A stretch of DNA of 64,000 nt from Adiantum capillus-veneris (lineage: Eukaryota; Streptophyta; Polypodiopsida; Polypodiales; Pteridaceae), in assembly GCA_014529385.2 (NCBI GenBank), contig CM043948.1:76866291-76930290 (forward strand). Direction: 5' to 3'. The notes below the pieces were generated by a model. That model made no database searches. It was not told where the DNA came from and saw only the letters and a list, made by a program, of their open reading frames with translations. The position numbers were made by a program, and so were the translations under genes. Positions 45,509 through 57,804 of the stretch are shown in pieces (the first letter of the stretch is position 1; the number at the start of each line of letters is the position of its first letter).

Positions 45509-45916
45509 TGGCAAGGTAACACCCTCCGCAATGGCTAACTAGACAGCCCCCTGTGGCAAATCTCTTGTACCATGAAAGGCCCTTGTCTTAGCTTTTTTCA
45601 GATACTTCACTTGATAGAGTAGCACCAATGTTCTCTGCGTTATTTTCGGCTTTCTGAGATGGCGATCATGCCACGCTTTGCGACGAAGTTGCTCGGCTTG
45701 GAGAGCATGTGAAGCTAACATCCTGCTTTCTTCTAACATTGAGAGGCAAGAGAGGTTTGCGGAAGCAATCCCTGCTGTGACACGAACACTTCCCACTCTT
45801 GTTGAACCTGAGTTGAACTCATATCGTGCAATTGCTTCTAGACCGAAAGCTAGCTGGAATGGGGTATAGTTGGTGGTTGCCTTGAAGGAGGTGCAATAAG
45901 CCCAAATTGTGCCGAG
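45509..45916 (-). pseudogene. integrase of copy A, C-terminal part
   Basis: On the minus strand from 45916: TIWAYCTSFKATTNYTPFQ, ALQAEQLRRKAWHDRHLRK and LVLLYQVKYLKKAK, then a degenerate GPF segment and LNGSRINCYH. It joins the N-terminal part at 54420 once copy C is removed. Confidence 0.82.
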
Positions 45917-45921
45917 GATAG
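45917..45921 (+). repeat. Target-site duplication of copy C, left
   Basis: GATAG, repeated at 54415-54419. Confidence 0.9.
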
Positions 45922-46504
45922 TGTAGCAAGCTACAGTGTCACTTTCACAGGACACAGTTACAGTTAGTACAGTTGGTCTGGTCTGTTCACATTGGACGGA
46001 CACTCTAGGCAGTGACACGTGGCAGGGATACGGATGGTGGCCTAGTGGACATCTGGCCAGGTCACACTTAGCTGGCTGACATTTATGAGCCGTTGGTGGC
46101 TCTTTATGATTGTATCTATGAGTAGTAGCCGTTGGGTCATTATCAAGATCTTTCATGGATAGGATCTTTCATGGATGGTCTGGTCGTCGTCTTGGTAGAG
46201 AGTCTTACACAGAGCATCTCGACACTCATCCTGCACATCTGAGCCTCGACACCCCCGTTTGTACCTGTGAGTCCTGGGCTGGAGCTAAGTGTGCTGCCAC
46301 ACCAGAGTCTGTACATGGTTCTTTGAGATAGTCGAGTCCACATGTTCTGGTCCACTGTTGTGTCTCTGTTGTTCTCTTGTTATCCATTGTTTCTGTGTTT
46401 CATTCTGTTTGAGTGAGTTTCCATTTGTTTGAGTGAGATTGCCACGCACATTGCACTGAGGGGCACCCACACTGTAGAGACCACGACATATTATCCACGC
46501 TATA
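45922..46504 (+). repeat. 5' LTR of copy C
   Basis: 583 bp. It is 16 bp longer than the right LTR because of a tandem duplication, GATCTTTCATGGATAG, near 46146-46177. The end is CGCTATA where the family has CGCTACA. ABRE box at 46015-46023. Confidence 0.9.
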
Positions 46505-46872
46505 GCTGCTCTCATCTTGGCGATCACGGTGGGACCTCAAATGAAGTCTCACTCTGTTGAGTAGCTGGTTTTCTTCGCTTCGCCTGTGCAGCCTGTTGGT
46601 CTGGTCCAGTTTCACCCTTGACAGCTTAATCTAGCTGGTCTAGTCTCTCGCCTTGCTGGTCTGGTCCTCTCTCGCCCTGGTCCACCCAGTCCTCGTCCTG
46701 GTCTAGTCCTCCTCGTCCCTAGTCTAGTCCTTCCTCGTCCTGGTCCAGGCCAGGTGGTCTAGTCACTAGCCTTGGTCTAGTAGAGTCTAGACCAATGTTC
46801 AACCAAGTGAAGGTCGTCTTGCACAAGTGAAGGTCTTCTTGCCCAAAGCTTGGTGGGGTTGGCAGTTACTGC

Positions 46873-48608
46873 ATCACACATACAAGGAGGTCATTGGAAC
46901 GTCAAAGTGCACTACTGAGTCCTCTGAAGTACTACCACAGACGGCGTCAACCCTTGGTGCCCAGTAGAAGCATATTAACCCCATCACCCATACCTACTCA
47001 TACGGCTACCTCCATTCCTTCGATCGGTTCTACATCCTCCAAGTCACCTTCTCCGGTAAGGCTCTCCCCCATTTTGTTACAGCAAGCTAGTGAGCAACAG
47101 ACTCAAGAGCAAGAGGCCATGGAGGAGCTCACAAGTGTTCTGGCAAAGGTGAACATCAAGTTCCCTACCTTTAACGGTCTCTCCACAGAGGATGCAGACG
47201 ACCATGCTTGGAGGTTTGTCTCTCTTTGCAGAGGTCGTGGCCTCAACAGAGAAGACGCATACCTGGTGCTCTTCCCGTCCACCTTGGATGGTCTTGCAGA
47301 TAAATGGTACAATCAGTTTGTTGAAAACCACTTTACTACATGGACCATGTTAAGACAGCAATTCTGTGAAGCTTTCCGACCAGGGGATTATCAAGAGAAG
47401 ATTCTAGATGAATTGGCCAACCTGTTGCTCCAGCCCAAGGAGACATTTGTAGAGCTCATGACCAGAACAAAGTCCCTGGTCGCCAAGCTGCCTCAGCAAC
47501 CAGGGGAATTCATGGTGAAGAAGTGGGTAGAGAAGGCTCTTCCTAAGACTTCTCAACAAAAGCTCAGAGAAAGTCTCCGTCCTGAAGCCAGTCTGGAGGA
47601 CTTTGTTGCTGCTGCTACTAGAATAGAGGGAGCAAGAATGCAGTTCACTGACTCTCCTCAGTTAGATACTGCCCCTGTACTCGTGGACAGTCCATCAGAC
47701 CCCTTGACTTCTTTACGAAGGGAACTGGAAGCCCTAAAGTTACAGCGGGCCCTTCAAGAAGAGAGATCCTTCTCTCTCAGACAGGAGAAGCCTCCACATC
47801 AAGAGGCTTATGATCAACTTAAAAGAGAGTTAGAAGAGCTCAGGTCTCAGCAGGAGACTAAAGCTATGGTATGGTGTAATGCCGCTCTCCAGGACACCCT
47901 CCACAGGACTGTCCCCTTCGCTCTTATTGCCACTTCTGCGAAAAATCGGGTCATGAAGATAAGGATTGCTACTATATAAAGGGATTGCACAAAATACAGC
48001 AAAGTCTTGGTCCTACTCTCCAACAGGGGTTAGCACCAGCATCCAACATGGTTTCCCACTACGGCCATCCCAACTACATGCCACCTTTGCTCAATACCCC
48101 TGCTGTCCAAGGTATGTCAAGTACTTTCCCGACTCAAAGTTTTTATAATGCTAATGCCACCTCAACCCCTTAGAGCTTCTACACTTCAGCCTCCAACTCC
48201 ATGCAGCAACCACCTCGTTCCCCGTTTCGTCCTTCCAATCGGCCCATACTCTGCTACAGATGCAGAGAATATGGGCATTATCAGAGCAAGTGTCCTTTAC
48301 CTGAGGGGTCCCCTCCTTGTCGTCATTGCCCTGATTCGAAGGATCACTACAGTAAGGATTGTCCCACGCAAAGGGCATCCACGTCTTCAGGCTCAACTCA
48401 GAATCAGCAAGAATTCACCTTCCCGAAGATAAACTTGATTACTGTGAACACCGTGTCTCAACCATCACCTGCTACTCATGTGGTTAAGCCACTGCAAGTG
48501 GAGGAGCCTGCTGGTGTCCTTACTCGCGCACAAAGAGCAGCTCTTGGTCTCAGTACTACCCACAGGTCCACCTCGCCAGTCCCCACTTCCTCAATCTGGT
48601 CTAGCTGA
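46873..48608 (+). pseudogene. gag: gag of copy C
   Basis: The layout is the same as in D: ATC (46873-46875) in place of the start codon, a clean frame to 47979, the same 4-nt deletion at knuckle 1, knuckle 2 (CHFCEKSGHEDKDC, 47928-47969), TAG at 48171-48173, knuckle 3 (CYRCREYGHYQSKC), knuckle 4 (CRHCPDSKDHYSKDC) and TAG at 48606-48608. In the 361-codon frame only a few residues differ from D. A later ATG (MEELTSVLAKVN, near 47119) could have served as start. Confidence 0.85.
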
Positions 48609-48703
48609 CCCAAAAGACGAGTGCTTCAAAATTGCTCAGAGCAAACCAACTTCTCTGTTATCTGACATTGATGGAGCCTTCTTGGAAGCAGTAGATAGCT
48701 GAC

Positions 48704-49681
48704 TTGGAACAGATTAAGGTCCCAAAGGGAGCCCAGTTCGAAGGCGCCAAGCCCACAGCAAAAGCCATCTTGAAAAATACTTTTCAGCAGGTGTCACTAT
48801 ACGACATGCTAAGGCTCGACGCAACACTCAGAAGTGACACTCTGTCAGTCATTCAGTGTCTGTACCCGGGGGCTGGGCCTAGTGGCGGGCACCTCCCTGT
48901 ACAGCGCTCAGAGTCTTATTTGATTTCCTATACAACTGCTCCCCTCACTGATTATAAAAGCCCTCGTCTCACTGTATCTATTCTTGGGCAGCAGCTATCC
49001 GGCGTCATCGTTGATGGTGGATCTGGAATCAATTTGATGCCCGAATTCACTATGATAGCCTTAGGTCTACAGCCTACCCGACCTCCTCCTTTCACTGTTA
49101 CATTGGCCGATCAGAGAACAATCTACCCAGTGGGCATAGTCGATAAGGTGCCTCTGAAGGTACAAGATTTCACTTTTAACTTGGATTTTGTGGTAGTTAA
49201 TCTTCCCCAGGTAGAGGGAGGTTATCCCTTGCTGATTGGTAGGCCATGGTTGCGACATACGAAAGCACTTCACGATTGGGGAAACGATGCCATGTGGATA
49301 CATACTCCTGGCTCTCCAATGCAACAAATTCGTCTCGAAGGAGGCATGGATCTGGTCGTTCAGCATAGCTCTTTGTCAATAGAGTCTAACCCTGACTTGG
49401 AGCAGCCGGTCCCTCCTGATGGGTCCGATGAAGACTTACTGCAGTGGTTAGAAGCTACCTCTTCGATGCCATGCTATGTAGTCTCTCTTCAACCCTTGCC
49501 AACAGATTCACCCTCTCCCCCTGATCCTACACCTGAAGCTACACCTGAAGCCAGTAATCCCAGTCAGCCAAGTGCGCCAGAACCAAGTGGACCGGTCTCT
49601 GATGACCATCCTTCAGAGGGTCCCTTGATGGAAACTGTCGGCCTGGGTGAGCCTATAACCCACCATAGAAGGGGGAAATAG
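48704..49681 (+). pseudogene. protease of copy C, cut by the pol deletion
   Basis: Clean frame of 325 codons. Active site GVIVDGGSGINLMPEF (Asp kept), then LLIGRPWLRHTKALHDWG, a Pro/Glu-rich linker and GLGEPITHHRRGK, where it meets TAG and integrase sequence. This is the best-preserved protease of the family in the window. Confidence 0.85.
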
Positions 49682-50212
49682 TCGGTTCTGATCGCCCTCC
49701 TGCGGAAAGCATGTCATCTCCATCCAGCATCATGGGCTCAGGCTGTGCACGGCACTCTTTGGGCATACCGCACATCTTTCAAAGCAACAACAGATCACAT
49801 GCCTTTTCAACTCGCTTTCGATTTGGAAGCCATAGCTCCATTTGAGTTCAACTCCGGATCCCCTAGGGTGGGCAGTCTGCGTGCAAGTTGGGGCATGGAA
49901 TCTGCTTCTATATCCCGTCTCACCTTATTGGATGAAAGCCGCCGTTTAGCTTCACATGCTCTGCAAGCGGAGCAACTTCGTCACAAAGCCTGGCATGATC
50001 GCCACCTCAGAAAGCCGAAAATAACGCAAGGCACACTGGTGCTACTCTATCAGGCAAAATATTTGAAAAAAGCAAAGAAGCTGGTTCCAGCTTGGCAAGG
50101 GCCTTTCGTGGTGGAAGAGATTTTACGACAGGGGGCAGTCCAGTTAGTCACTCTAGAAGGTGTCTCCCTACCACTGGTAAATGGATCCAAACTCAAGATT
50201 TACCATCACTAG
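49682..50212 (+). pseudogene. integrase C-terminal fragment of copy C
   Basis: It starts at LIALLRKACHLHPASWAQAV, downstream of the catalytic Glu, and runs to LVNGSKLKIYHH. The core is missing. Confidence 0.85.
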
Positions 50213-51635
50213 AGCTAACTTGCCATCATCACTGGCCCTGGTGATAGTATACTTCATTGAATATGATGGTATTATCCCTTCATCAGTAGCCTTATTATTG
50301 TTGCTCTTCATGATTCCCGTTTTTCTACTATTTTCCAACTGTCACCGAGTCTTCTCCATCCCATCTAAGTTGTAAGCAAAAATCAATCCTCTCTCTGATC
50401 TTCTAATTCCCTTTTTCTCATCTCGACTGTACTCCCAGTAAGGATCTCGGATCTGCTCTCATTTCATTCAACAAGTCACTTGATTTTGCCCCAGGATTCA
50501 GCGTGTCTTTTGATTTATTTTAACTCGGAACACTCTTTCCAATCCACGGTTATCCAAATGTCTCATCTCCACTCTCAGCATCTTTGCTTCTCTGTATCAG
50601 TCTCTCTCTTCCCTGTGGAGTTCTTCAAAAGAGGCAATCCCATCTCCACTCTTTTCTTTGATAAGGCTGTTCTTTTGGAATATTATCAGCTCTGTTCTGA
50701 GTAGGAACATTCACTTTCCCTAAGTTCAACAATCGGTCAGACCAATCTTTGAGTTCTATTGGGCTGAATTTTAAGTAAAACTCCTTAAATCTATGGAAGC
50801 ATATGATTTTTGAGTTCTCTTGGCTAACTCTCTAACTCTCTGAGAGAGTTCTATACGTAAGAGTGCATCTGATAAACTTAACGTCCCTCGCCTCCACCCA
50901 CTTTTGCCTGAGTTTCTGCCCTAGCCCCTAACTTTTGCCTGAGTTTCTGCCATCGCCTCTACCTTGTAAAACTCGCCTCAACCCACCCTGCCTAGGCATA
51001 CCCATCTAACTCGCCCCTACCCACTTCAATTCGCCCATTTCAATTCGCCCCTACCCAGTTCCCTCTCAATTCGCCCCAGCCCTATTGGAATCGCCCCACC
51101 CAGTTCCCTCTAAATTCACCCCAGCCCTATTGGATTCGCCCCAACCCAAGAAAATTCGCCCCAGCCTCATACTCACTTACTCGCCCCTACCCTATTGCAT
51201 TCGCTCCAGCCCTAACTTCATTCGCCTCTCACCTCTTGATTCGCCCCTACCTACCCAATCGCCCCTATACCCTAAACTCGCCCCTACCCCATTGATCCGC
51301 CCTTACCCAATGCACCTAGACCCTAACCAATCTGCCTAGCCTCAATCGAATCCTCTCACCCAGCCCCACCCTAATTCGCCCCAGCTCACCTTCTGTCCAG
51401 CCCCTCTGCCTAGCCCAATCCAAAAATCGTGCCCAATCCCAAATCGTCCCTACCACTGGCTTTTCTAGTATCCTCGCCCCCTACCTGAGCAGCTCCCTAC
51501 CATCACCACTACTAGCGTTTTTCGTCCCAGAGTTTCTATACTCCGCCTTGGTCTGCATCTGACTGATCCGTGGTGCTTTTTCATCACCTGGTCTACTAAT
51601 CTGCTCACTGTTTTTTCATCCACCTGGACCTCACC
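50213..51635 (+). repeat. Spacer of copy C with minisatellite
   Basis: A pyrimidine-rich region with degenerate AATTCGCCCCTACCC units at about 50880-51480, as in D and A. No gene is recognised. Confidence 0.7.
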
Positions 51636-53741
51636 ATGGCAGGAGGTAGCAAGAAACAGGAGAAACAGCCGGAAGGAAGTAGCAAGAGAAAGGTAGAGTT
51701 GAAGAAGAGGAAAGCTCTGGTTGCAGAATCAGAGAGCGAAGCAGAGGAAGTATCTGCAAGCAGCAGCCATGGCATAGATGACTTTACCTCCAGTGACCCA
51801 AGTGCTGAGAGCTACAAAGCAGACTCAGCAGCATCTGATGATTCAAATGTAAATTCCGAGTCATGTGCTTCCAGTGATTAGGAGGAACATTCAAAAGTGG
51901 CTCAGAAGAAAGGAAAGCAGCCGATCATCACTCATGAAATCAAGAGGCCTGCTTCTTCGAAAAATCGCACAGCATTCTCATTAAATTTTTATATGCAGCA
52001 ACCTCGACCATCTCTCAGTGAGGTGCTTTCGATTGCTCAGCTACGGACTCTGGGTCTCACAGCATTGGCTGATGCAGATTTACCTAATACGGTTCCAGCA
52101 GAGACGATACATCAACTGTTGAAAGAATTTCCAAAGGTCCGGGGCCACAAGCTAACAGCTACAAGGCTTGGCCATGCCATGGGTATGACCAACTTTCCAG
52201 CTGTGAAGCCTACTACTCGCACTTTCTCTTTGCTGTCCAAGGATGCGACAATTCAAGCATGTCAAGAGCTACTGAGTTCGGATCACCCGGATTATGAGCG
52301 AAACAGACGGCTTCTCGCAATCTTCAGGTATTACTTTTTGGCTCGAGATGCCAAAGAAGACAAGGAAAAAACTGATCTTCTCACTACCTTCTCCCACTGC
52401 GATGGGCTCTACTGTTTAATCCACACTATCCCTTGTGGATTCCACCAGATTCTCTTCAGCTCTTAGCAGACTAGGGCTAAAAGATTTCGGGCCCAAGTGC
52501 AGTCTGTGCAGTTAAGTTTTAAATGTTTTGCGGCACCTCTCTTGGCATGGGTCATAAACATACCTATTAACCCAGATGAAGTGGATGAGGAGCAAGGAAC
52601 CTCGAAAGGGAAAAGGAAATCCGTGAGCATGCAGGTTGACCCCACAGTCACAAAGAAAAAGAAGATCAAGGCGAAAGTGGTGAAGGATACAGTGAAGTCT
52701 CTACTCTCCTTGCCAGTTTCTGAGAGCCAGCAGACTAGGGTACATCTTCAGCATCACACGTCTACTTCTACCCCTGGTCCTGTTGTGCCGGCGCCAGTGT
52801 CTACTACCGCTCCTCAGGACAGGATGGTCACTTCACCCATACAAGATCCTTTTCCTTCTTCTCCCATCTTCACTCATACACTGGTCAACATATCTCTCTC
52901 CCCACATACAACAACAATCTCAGAGGCACCTACTACACCAGCTGTACCTACTTCTAGCTCGCCGGCTGTGCCACAGGTGCGCCCTCCAGCATCACATGCA
53001 TCTGAGGGATCTTCAGGTAGGACCGACTCCACTTCTCCGTTTCAGCTTTCAGAGAAGTTACTTCAGGACTCCAGAGCTGCTATTGCCACCATCGAGCTAG
53101 GCGCAGAGCAGCTAGCTGCAATGCACCAGCGTCACTCCGCCACATACGCAGCTATGGAGGGATCTCTGCGAATTGCCGAGAGGGCCATCGCAGATCGAGA
53201 TGCAACGATTTTTGCACTACAGCAAGCATTGAAGATAAAGTCAAGGATTATTGATGACCTAAAAGCACAGGTGCAGGGATTTCAAGAAATGCTTATGTAT
53301 GGTAACAAGCCTACCCAGGCTCCTGTGGGATATGGATGAACTCGGCCAGGGATACAGGTCCAGAATCCAGCAGGCTTTGCAGCACCAGCAGGTCCCTCTC
53401 AACCCTCTCAGCAGTTCATGGGACACTACCCAAAGCCCCAGTTCCAGTACTTTACTCAGCAGGGGTCTCAGGTCCAGATGCCACACATGCAGAGCCAGAG
53501 TGTTCCTTGTTGTGACGGTGTTGCTGGTGCACACCGCCATGGTTGTGTTACTAGGCGTCCGGAGTTCACTTCAGGGAAAATGCTTCCATCCGCTGTGCAG
53601 CAGATGGCTGCTCCAACCACAGCAAGCCAGGTTATGCAGAGCACAGTCCAGCAACCGCATCGTTACACAATCAATCTGACGGCTCCTCCCGATCCGGATA
53701 CTTTTGGAGCAGCAGTGGCGACGATACTTTCCCTTGGGTGA
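51636..53741 (+). pseudogene. Extra 3' ORF of the gypsy family, copy C
   Basis: One uninterrupted frame of 702 codons apart from three stops: TAG at 51879-51881, TAG near 52464 and TGA at 53337-53339 (the last replacing Trp of GYGW). It starts MAGGSKKQEKQPEGSS and ends ILSLG. All blocks of copy D are present, including FPKVRGHKL, LLAIFRYYFLARDAKE, CLIHTIPCGFHQILFSS, PLLAWVINIPI, the Lys-rich signal, the coiled-coil-like segment and CCDGVAGAHRHGC (53508-53546). No indel relative to an open frame is visible, so it gives the clearest view of the length of the protein. Confidence 0.82.
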
Positions 53742-53830
53742 GAGGACTGTGCTCTTGCCCCACCTTTCATTGTACATATAGTTACTTTTGCAGTTTCATT
53801 CAGTGTTTGGCTCACCGAGACGGTGACCAG

Positions 53831-54414
53831 TCTTGTGGCGAGCAACCTGTAAGCAGGCTACAGTGTCACTTTCACATGACACAGTTACAGTTAGTACAGT
53901 TGGTCTGGTCTGTTCACACTGGACGGACACTCTGGGCAGTGACACGTGGCAAGGATACGGATGGTGGCCTAGTGGACATGTGGCCACGTCACACTTAGCT
54001 GGCTGACATTTATGAGCCGTTGGTGACTCTTTATGATTGTATCTATGAGTAGTAGCCGTTGGGTCATTATCAGGATCTTTCATGGATGGTCTGGTCGTCG
54101 TCTTGGAGCGAGTCTTACACAGAGCACCTCGGCACTCACCCTGCACATCTGAGCCTCGACACCCCCATTTGTACTTGTGAGTCCAGGGCTGGAGCTGAGT
54201 GTGCTGCCACGCCATAGTCTGTACATGGTTCTTTGAGATAGTCGAGTCCACATGTTCTGGTCCACTATTGTGTTTCTATTGTTCTCTTGTTATCCATTGT
54301 TTCTGTGTTTCATTCTGTTTGAGTGAGTTTCCATTTGTTTGAGTGAGATTGCCACGCACATTGCGCTGAGGGGCACCCACAATGTAGAGAGGACGACATA
54401 TTATCCACGCTACA
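53831..54414 (+). repeat. Conserved box and 3' LTR of copy C
   Basis: The box GTCTTGTGGCGAGCAAC (from about 53830) abuts the LTR (53848-54414, 567 bp). The LTR starts TGTAAGCAGG (one extra A) and ends CACGCTACA. ABRE box at 53942-53950. Confidence 0.85.
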
Positions 54415-54419
54415 GATAG

Positions 54420-55297
54420 CCTGAGCCCAAGATGTTGGATGCAGGTGACAAGCTTTCCTGAGAAGCGCGATTAGCACTTTGTTAGTGCTCTCAGCTTGCC
54501 CATTTGCTCTAGGATAGTAAGAGCAAGATTTGCGATGAAAAATCTTGTAGTTCGTGAGGAGTGTGAAGATCAGGTCGTTGACGAAATGACTACCTCGATC
54601 ACTGGTGATTTCCAGAGGACACCCAAACCTGCAAAAAAATATTTTCATACAAAAATTTTGCGACAGTGGCGACTGTACAGTCGATGGTAGCCACCACTTT
54701 GGCCCACTTTGTTGCATAATCCGTTGCTACCAGGAGATATTTACGATTGTCGGGTTGAGCAGATGGAGTAATTGGACCAACAAAGTCCAAGCCCCATCGC
54801 TCAAAGGGCAACCATGCCATAGATATTTGCAGAGGGCGATTAGATTGCTTGCTAGGCTTGGGCGCACATCATTGACAGACATCAAAAATCTTGACATGAG
54901 CAATAGTATCTCTAAATATATAGGGCCACCATAAGCCGGTCTGTAAGATTTTTTGCGCCGTGATGTGACCAGGGTAGTGGCCACCTGTAGGACCACTGTG
55001 TGCATCCTCCAGAATGTGGTCTACTTCATGAGGGGAGATGCACCTGCGCAGCACACCATCTGGCCCAGATTTGTAGAGCTGTCCGCCAATCAAAGAGAAG
55101 GGTCTAGACTTCAACAAGAGTCTTCTTTTTTGCAAGGGAGAAGCATTCTCAGGATATAGGCCAGTAGAGAGCAGATGTAACACATCTCCATACCATTCTG
55201 GGGTCGTGTCGACCTTAAAGAGATTACTATCCGGAAAGTCATCATCAACCCCAGTATTGGGCTCACTTGTATGTATGCGAAAGAGATGGTCGGCCAT
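54420..55297 (-). pseudogene. integrase of copy A, N-terminal and core part
   Basis: Minus strand: the HHCC part (HSGPTGGHYPGHITAQKIL ... FDVCQ-stop), then the core in two frames: LDFVGPITPSAQPDN, SDRGSHFVND and NGQAESTNK. The triad residues are all visible. It is cut by copy C at SWAQAI. Confidence 0.85.
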
Positions 55298-55299
55298 GA

Positions 55300-57236
55300 C
55301 ATGCCGCTTGCCTGGACTAAGAACTACTTCGAAATCGAATTCCTGGAATATCAGTAGCCACCTCTAGACTCTTCCTGCAACTTGGGGTTTATTCAAAAGA
55401 TAGCGTAGCGCATGATGATCCGTGATGATAGTGAAGTGAACCCCTAACAAGTAATGACGAAACTTCTATAAAGAATACACCATAGCCAAACCTTCCCTTT
55501 CTGCAGTGCTGTAGTTGCGCTCTGCTTTGGTGAGCAGGCGACTGGCATAGTGAACAGGACGATCCAGGTTGTACTCCTTACTAGGCTGAGTCAGCACAGC
55601 CCCCACAGCCAGTTGACTGGCATCAGTAAGCACATGAAAAGGCAAAGACCAATCTGGAGCCACTAGAATAGGTGCTTCAGTGAGGCGTTTTTTGAGGTAT
55701 GCAAATGCTTCAGCCTCAGGTTTTGACCATTGGAATGGTACAGTAGCACTAGTGAATCGGGTCAATGGTTGAGCCACCTGTGCATACATTCGTATAAACC
55801 CGCGATGATAGCCTGTGTGGCCCACAAAGCTCTGAACACCTTTCGGGTTGTTGGAAGGTGGTAATTTCAAGATGGCCACGATCTTCTCTAGGTCATGCGC
55901 TAAACCTTTGGCAGACACCACATGGCCTAGAAGTGTGCCCTCAGTGACCAAAAAATGACATTTGTTAGGATTGAGCTTTAGGCGTGCCTCTCTGCACCTG
56001 AGGAAGACATCAGAGAGCTGAGCAAGGTGCTCCTCTAGATTTTCCACTGGGTTTGAACATTGGGCACCTGAGAAGGTCGAAAAATCGTCCATGAAGATGC
56101 GAAAATGATCCGTAAGTAAAGGACAGAATATAAGATATATTGCTCGATTGAAGGAAGGTGGAGCGTTTTTCAACCCAAACGACATCCTAGTGTAGATAAA
56201 AATACCCCAGGGAGTCACAAAGGCCGTTTTAAGCTGATCACCTGGATGGATACCCAACTGATTGTATCCACTGAACCCATCCATGAAACTGTACAATACA
56301 TGCCCTCCTACATCTTCGAGCACACGCTTAGTGAAAGGTGGGAAAACCATCTGGGATAGTTATCTTGTTCAAAGCGCGGTAATCTACGCACACATGGATT
56401 TTATTGGACTGCTTCTTAGGTGCTATCACCATGGGTGATAACCACTCAGAGTGCTCTACAGGTACAATGATCCGTGCCTCTTGCATTTTTTCGAGCTCTG
56501 ACTTAACAGCCTCTACATACTTTGGGTTGAGCTTGTAAGCTCGGCCTCTGACAAGCTTAGCCTCTTCAACCAGAGGGATAGTGTGGACACCCAATTCTGG
56601 TGGGATCCCTTCCAAATCCTTCTAGGACTAAGCAAAAACATCTTTAAAAGAGTGTATAAAAGAAACTACCTGATCAAGTAATGCGGGATGCTCCCATAAC
56701 CAAGCTGCTAAGAGGACATGTTGAGGGTTGTCAGGGTCGTCCAGGTTGACTTTTTTGACCGGGTCAGGAGGTGTAACTGTGGAGGGTACTTCGGAAGTTG
56801 AGAAGTGAGCTGCCTCTTGGAGCTTCGAGATATCATGGACTGGTGTTTGATCGATTGGAAACTCTGCATACTCTTCTTGTAACCATCCTGGTGGAAGCTC
56901 ATCGAAGGGTAAATCTTCAGACACAGATATAGCAGAGTGCTTTTGAGGAGACGGAACGTCCAACCTAGGAGAAGCTAGAGGAAAGGGGGAATCATTGGCG
57001 AGTTCATGCATAGGAGATTTCTTCCCCCTTCGGTGATGTGTTATAGGTTCACCAAGGCCGACGGCTTCCATTAGAGGAACACTTGAATCATGGGAATCAG
57101 GGACTAACACGCTTACTTCTTCGACTGGCACACTTTCTGATGTAGGGTTTGGGACACTGGTGTCTGTCTGAGGAGCTGTGAGAGAGAGTGTTACCGGCAC
57201 AGGTGGGGTTTGAATAGAGACCACGTAGCATGGCAT
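55300..57236 (-). pseudogene. pol: RT and RNase H of copy A
   Basis: The frame from 57236 runs through a Pro/Ser-rich linker to HSFKDVFA, then two stops (near 56620-56629) and EGIPPELGVH. A 2-nt loss near 56340 shifts the frame to 56350-55466. RT motifs are YSFMDGFSGYNQLGIHP, MSFGLKNAPPSFNRA, the catalytic IFMDDFSTFSG (about 56067-56100) and LLGHVVSAKGLA. RNase H has DASQLAVGAVLTQP, YASRLLTKAERNYSTAEREGL and, after a stop, TDHHALRYLL. This is the only complete RT-RNase H of the family here. RT and RNase H would copy the element RNA in the particle. Confidence 0.88.
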
Positions 57237-57396
57237 CGAGGTGCGGTTTGACTATACTGACAATGAGCTATGATGAACCACTGGATCCATACCTCCTTCG
57301 AGCCGAATTGGTTGCATGGGGGAGCCAGGAGTATGTATCCACATGGCGTTGTTTCCCCAATCATGAAGTGCCTTAGTATGCCGCAACTATGATCTA

Positions 57397-57663
57397 CTAA
57401 TAAGCAAAGGAAATCCTCCATCCACCTGAGGATGGACTGACCACCACAAAATCCAAGCTAAATGTGAAGTCTTGTACCATCAGCGGCACCTTCTCCACTA
57501 TGCCCACGGGGTAGACTGTCCTCTGGTCTGCCAGTGTAACAGTGAATGGAGCAGGACGGGTAGGCTGCAGACCTAAGGCCAACATAGTAAATTCTGGCAT
57601 CAGATTGATCCCAGATCCACCATCCACTATGACGCCTGAGAATTGATGCCCAAGAATAGACAC
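57397..57663 (-). pseudogene. protease of copy A
   Basis: GVIVDGGSGINLMPEFTML keeps the active-site Asp; FTVTLADQRTVYPVGIVEK and FSLDFVVV follow. A frameshift near 57430 separates it from the LINKER and RT frame. Confidence 0.8.
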
Positions 57664-57804
57664 AGTGAGACGAGAACTTTTGTAGTCGGTGAGGGGAGCA
57701 GCTGGATATTAAATCATGTAGGACTCCAAGGGCTGCACAGGCAAGTGCCCGCCACTAGGTCCTGCACCAGGATACAGAGACTGGATGATGCAAAGGGTGT
57801 CACT

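Larger units (their letters stand above)
45922..54414 (+). mobile_element. Gypsy copy C, RT-deleted, with extra 3' ORF
   Basis: 8.5 kb with LTRs of 583 and 567 bp and GATAG duplications, inserted in the integrase of A in the opposite orientation. It has gag, protease, the C-terminal third of integrase, a spacer and the extra ORF. RT, RNase H and the integrase core are gone in one deletion at about 49680. Its gag is nearly identical to that of D and shares its lesions. Confidence 0.9.
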
